From: Pseudoxanthomonas mexicana
Lineage (GTDB): Bacteria > Pseudomonadota > Gammaproteobacteria > Xanthomonadales > Xanthomonadaceae
Reading direction: 5' to 3'
Length of the DNA stretch: 64,000 bases
NCBI RefSeq assembly: GCF_010093385.1
Contig: NZ_PDWV01000002.1
Coordinates: 1-64,000, forward strand
The notes beneath the pieces are model-generated. The model made no database searches. It was not told the origin of the DNA and was given only the letters and a program-made list of their open reading frames with translations. Position numbers and translations under genes: made by a program. Positions 60,928 through 64,000 of this stretch are shown piece by piece; within the stretch, counting starts at the first letter, position 1; every line of letters starts with the position of its first letter.

Positions 60928-61445
60928 CGTCGAACGCCTCCCCTGCCAGCGACCGCAAGCGCCCGTTCTGGAAGGAACCCATGATGTGGGTGGTGCTGGG
61001 CATCCCGCTGGCCTCCATCGTCGCCGGCGTGGGACTGGTGGTGGTGTCGGTGCGCTCCGGCAGCGCGGACGCGGTGATGGACAAGGTGGACCGCGTCTCG
61101 CAGATCCAGACCACCGACCTGGGCCCGGACGAAGCCGCTGCCGCGCGCAAGCTCAGCGCCATCGTGCAGATCCGCGCCGACCATGTGGAGCTGGTGCCGG
61201 TGACGGGCGAATTCGCGGGCACGTCGCCGCTGGTGCTGACCCTGGCCCATCCGACCGAAGCGGCGAAGGACACCACCCTGACCCTGGCCCGCGATACCGC
61301 GGGCTGGACCGCGCCGGCGCAGATCGACACGTCCCACGACTGGAACGTCCAGCTCGCCACGCAGGACGGCCTGTGGCGCATCCGCGGGCGCCTGCAGAAG
61401 GACACCCAGGCGGTACGCCTGGCCCCCGCGCGCGGGGGCGGCTGA
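60924..61445 (+). CDS. ccoH: cbb3 assembly protein CcoH (FixH family)
   Basis: 173 residues; start overlaps the ccoG stop. An N-terminal helix (MWVVLGIPLASIVAGVGLVVV) is preceded by RKRPFWKEP, as in FixH proteins, and followed by a periplasmic beta domain (LVPVTGEFAGTSPLVLTLAHP, ... WRIRGRL). It is needed for cbb3 assembly. Confidence 0.9.
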   Translation: MTSNASPASDRKRPFWKEPMMWVVLGIPLASIVAGVGLVVVSVRSGSADAVMDKVDRVSQIQTTDLGPDEAAAARKLSAIVQIRADHVELVPVTGEFAGTSPLVLTLAHPTEAAKDTTLTLARDTAGWTAPAQIDTSHDWNVQLATQDGLWRIRGRLQKDTQAVRLAPARGGG

Positions 61446-61452
61446 GTCCGGC

Positions 61453-63828
61453 ATGGACATGCCCCTGGTGCCCTGCCACCACTGCGGTGAGCCGGTCGCC
61501 GATGCCGCCCACCGCGTCGATGCCGGTGGGCACGCGTTCTGCTGCAGCGGCTGCGCCGCGGCGGCGGCCTGGATCGAGGAAGCGGACCTGGGCAGCTACT
61601 ACCGGCTGCGCAGCGCCAACGCCAACCGCGTGCAGGCCGACCGCCTGGACCTGGACAGCTGGGACCGCAGCGAACTGCTGGACCAGCACAGCCGCGTTGT
61701 CGATGGCGGTCGCGAGATCGTGCTGCTCACCGACGGCATGCGCTGCGCCGCCTGCGCCTGGCTGATCGACCGCGCCCTCGCACGCGAAGCCGGCGTACTC
61801 GACACCACCGCCAACGCGGTCACCGGCCGCATCCGCATCGCCTGGGATCCGGCGCGCACCAGACTGTCGGCCCTGTTGCAGCGGCTGGCGATGCTGGGCT
61901 ACCGGCCCTACCTCGCCACCGGCGAGGCGCGCGAGCAGAAGCGGCTTTCCGATCGCCGCCGCTGGCTGCTGCGGCTCGGCGTGGCCGGCCTGGGTTCGCT
62001 GCAGGCGATGATGCTGGCCGAGGCGCTGTACCTGGATGTCAACGCGACGATGCCGGTACCCACGCGCGACATGTTCCGCTGGCTGACCTTCCTGGTCAGC
62101 ACGCCGGTGGTGTTCTACAGCGGCTGGCCGTTCCTCGCCGGCATGGCGCGCGAACTGCGCGCGCGCCACGTGGGCATGGACACGCTGATCGCCGGCTCCA
62201 CCCTGCTGGCCTACTTCGCCAGCCTGGTGGAGACGATCCGCGGCGGCACCCACGTGTGGTACGACGCGGCGGTGATGTTCGTGTTCCTGCTGCTGGCCGC
62301 GCGCATGCTGGAGCAGCGCGCACGCAACGTGGCCACCGCGCAGGTGGATGCACTGGCACGGGCGCAGCCGGTGTTCGCGATCCGCGAATGCGACGACGGC
62401 ACGCGCGAATCGGTGCCGCCGTCCGCGCTGCGGGTGGACGATGTGGTCTGCGTGTCCGCGGGTGATGGCGTGCCGGCCGACGGCGTGCTGCTCGACGGCG
62501 CGGCCGACTTCGAGGAAGCGCTACTGACCGGCGAATCGCGGCCCGTGCGCCGCCACGCCGGCGACACCGTCTACGCCGGCACCACCTGCCGCGAACGGCC
62601 GGCCCGCGTGCGCGTCACCGCCACCGGCACCGGCACACGGCTGTCGCAGCTGGCCGAACTGGTCGACCGCGCGCAGGGCCACCGACCGCCGATGGCGCAG
62701 TTGGCCGACCGCGTGGGCCGCCACTTCGTGCTGTCGTTGCTGGTGCTGGCGGCCTGCGTCTATGCCGGCTGGCGGATGTACCAGCCCGAGCGCGCATTCG
62801 AAGTAACGCTCGCGTTGCTGGTGATCAGTTGCCCCTGCGCCCTGTCGCTGTCGGTGCCGGCGGTGCTCGCCGCCGCGCATGGCGCGCTGGCGCGCTGCGG
62901 CGTGCTGGCCACGCGGCCCGAGGCGCTGGACACGCTGGCGCGCGCGACCGACATGGTGTTCGACAAGACCGGCACGCTCAGCGATGGCCGCCCGGCCTGC
63001 GTCGCGGTGGAGGTGTTCGATGGCCTGGACGCGGACGCCGCAGCCCGCATCGTCGCCGCACTGGAAAAGGACAGCGGCCATCCCATCGCGTCGGCCTTCG
63101 CCGACATCGCCACGCATGCCCCGGCGCAGGCCGTGGTGGCACGGCCGGGCCAGGGCGTGGAAGGCGACATCGACGGGCGCCACTGGCGCTTCGGACGCGG
63201 CGACTGGGCGGCCGGCCGCGAGGACGACGGCACCTTGTGGCTGGGCGATGGCGCGCGTGGCGTGGCCCGGTTCACCCTGACCGAGAAGCCGCGCGACGAT
63301 GCTGCCGCGACGATCGCGGCGCTGCGCGGCCAGGGGCTGGCCATCCACCTGGCCAGCGGCGATGGCGAGGGCGCGGTCCGCCGGCTCGCGCACGCACTGG
63401 GCATCACGTCCGCGCACGCCCGGCAGTCGCCGGAGGACAAGCTGGCGGCCGTGCGCCGGCTGCAGGTCGAAGGCCGCATCGTCGCCATGGTCGGCGACGG
63501 CCTGAACGATGCGCCGGTGCTGGCGGGCGCCGACGTGTCCATCGCGATGGGCGAAGGCGCGCCGCTGGCGCAGCAGGCGGCGGACCTGGTCGCCACCGGC
63601 CCCTCGCTGCTGCGCATCGCCGATGCCGTGCGCGTGGCGCGCCTGTCGCGGCGGCTGGTGAAGCAGAACCTGGCCTGGTCGGCCGGCTACAACCTGCTGG
63701 CGGTACCGCTGGCGGCGGCGGGCATGGTCACGCCCTGGATCGCGGCGCTGGGCATGGCGGTATCCTCGCTGGTGGTCACCCTCAATGCGCTGCGGCTGGC
63801 GCGCACCTCCACGGAGATGGCGGCATGA
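61453..63828 (+). CDS. ccoI: Cu-exporting P-type ATPase for cbb3 assembly
   Basis: 791 residues. The N-terminus has a Cys-rich motif (CHHCGEPV, CCSGCAAAAAWIEE) typical of FixI/CcoI, then an HMA-like CAAC (GMRCAACAWLID), eight membrane helices with the transport motif SCPCALSLS, the phosphorylation motif DKTGTLSD, and the hinge GDGLNDAPVLAGADV. It moves copper to the periplasm for insertion into CcoN. It starts 7 bp after ccoH. Confidence 0.95.
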   Translation: MDMPLVPCHHCGEPVADAAHRVDAGGHAFCCSGCAAAAAWIEEADLGSYYRLRSANANRVQADRLDLDSWDRSELLDQHSRVVDGGREIVLLTDGMRCAACAWLIDRALAREAGVLDTTANAVTGRIRIAWDPARTRLSALLQRLAMLGYRPYLATGEAREQKRLSDRRRWLLRLGVAGLGSLQAMMLAEALYLDVNATMPVPTRDMFRWLTFLVSTPVVFYSGWPFLAGMARELRARHVGMDTLIAGSTLLAYFASLVETIRGGTHVWYDAAVMFVFLLLAARMLEQRARNVATAQVDALARAQPVFAIRECDDGTRESVPPSALRVDDVVCVSAGDGVPADGVLLDGAADFEEALLTGESRPVRRHAGDTVYAGTTCRERPARVRVTATGTGTRLSQLAELVDRAQGHRPPMAQLADRVGRHFVLSLLVLAACVYAGWRMYQPERAFEVTLALLVISCPCALSLSVPAVLAAAHGALARCGVLATRPEALDTLARATDMVFDKTGTLSDGRPACVAVEVFDGLDADAAARIVAALEKDSGHPIASAFADIATHAPAQAVVARPGQGVEGDIDGRHWRFGRGDWAAGREDDGTLWLGDGARGVARFTLTEKPRDDAAATIAALRGQGLAIHLASGDGEGAVRRLAHALGITSAHARQSPEDKLAAVRRLQVEGRIVAMVGDGLNDAPVLAGADVSIAMGEGAPLAQQAADLVATGPSLLRIADAVRVARLSRRLVKQNLAWSAGYNLLAVPLAAAGMVTPWIAALGMAVSSLVVTLNALRLARTSTEMAA

Positions 63829-64000
63829 ACATCCTGCTGATGCTGTTGCCGATCAGCCTGGTCCTGCTGGGCCTGGCCATCGCCGCGTTCGCGTGGGCGG
63901 TGCGCAAGGGCCAGTTCGACGACCTCGACACCCCGGCGCTGGACATCCTGGACGACGCACCGCCGCGTCCGTCCACGCCGCCCGCGCCCGCGCTCCGCGA
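63825..64000 (+). CDS. ccoS: cbb3 assembly protein CcoS, cut by window end
   Basis: 58 codons are visible, without a stop. One membrane helix (LMLLPISLVLLGLAIAAFAWA) is followed by the CcoS hallmark KGQFDDLDTPALDILDD and a Pro-rich tail. Start overlaps the ccoI stop (ATGA). It is needed for insertion of copper and haem into cbb3 oxidase. Confidence 0.93.
   Translation, partial: MNILLMLLPISLVLLGLAIAAFAWAVRKGQFDDLDTPALDILDDAPPRPSTPPAPALR

Noticed and set aside
1-64000. tRNA, rRNA, CRISPR arrays, intact insertion sequences, riboswitches
   Set aside because: None could be supported by reading both strands; intergenic gaps are mostly short and show no repeat-spacer array, cloverleaf or transposase.

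Overview
The window is about 64 kb of high-GC DNA that reads like a chromosome of a denitrifying gammaproteobacterium of the family Xanthomonadaceae (Lysobacteraceae), for example a Pseudoxanthomonas-like strain. The reasons are the codon use, the xanthomonad-style dispersed repeat (GTAGGAGCGACGTCAGTCGC) between fnr and norB, the wealth of TonB receptors and HD-GYP proteins, and the mix of Nap, NirK and quinol-type NorB with cbb3 and bd oxidases. Genus assignment is inference only. No tRNA, rRNA, CRISPR array or intact mobile element was found.

Layout. 1-0.8 kb: an AT-richer edge with a partial reading frame and a remnant of a phage-type integrase. 0.8-3.4 kb: nicotinamide salvage to NAD (NadM-Nudix fusion, NadV). 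3.4-10 kb (minus strand): moeA-mobA-napEFDABC, i.e. periplasmic nitrate reductase with two molybdenum-cofactor genes. 10-12.3 kb: hemN and an FNR-type oxygen sensor. 12.5-14.8 kb: quinol-dependent nitric oxide reductase NorB. 16.3-20 kb: a denitrification accessory cluster (a small Cys-tailed protein, NnrS, SirB2-like, a 49-residue Cys peptide, DUF2249, a second NnrS-like membrane protein). 20.1-25.6 kb: copper receptor, copper nitrite reductase NirK, NirV, Sco, azurin, and a second small Cys-tailed protein. 52.7-64 kb: cytochrome bd (cydABX, with cydB frameshifted here) divergent from ccoNOQP and ccoGHIS for cbb3 oxidase. Seven FNR-type boxes (TTGAC/T-N4-A/GTCAA class) sit in front of these blocks, so one oxygen-responsive FNR regulon probably ties nitrate, nitrite and NO reduction, anaerobic haem synthesis and high-affinity oxygen respiration together. 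No nosZ lies in the window.

Between these respiratory blocks lie two non-respiratory loci of particular interest. (a) 25.6-32.1 kb, minus strand: a tightly packed seven-gene operon (thermostable-hemolysin-family protein, AMP-dependent ligase, haem-oxygenase-like diiron enzyme, SDR, exported TPR protein, OmpR-type regulator, sensor kinase). It is preceded by four TTA-core hexamers repeating exactly every 11 bp, the layout of a PmrA/QseB-type binding array. (b) 32.3-42.9 kb: a Rieske oxygenase, exported amidohydrolase, amino-acid permease and TMADH/DgcA-type flavoprotein, divergent from a TPR-sulfotransferase and TonB receptor. This is a candidate uptake and N-demethylation pathway for a methylated amino-acid derivative.

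43-52.7 kb is a signalling block: HD-GYP protein, chemotaxis receptor, a CHASE-PAS hybrid kinase interrupted by a single in-frame TAG, and a REC-HD-GYP response regulator. The TAG and the cydB frameshift are the two clear lesions in the window; either may be real or a sequencing error.
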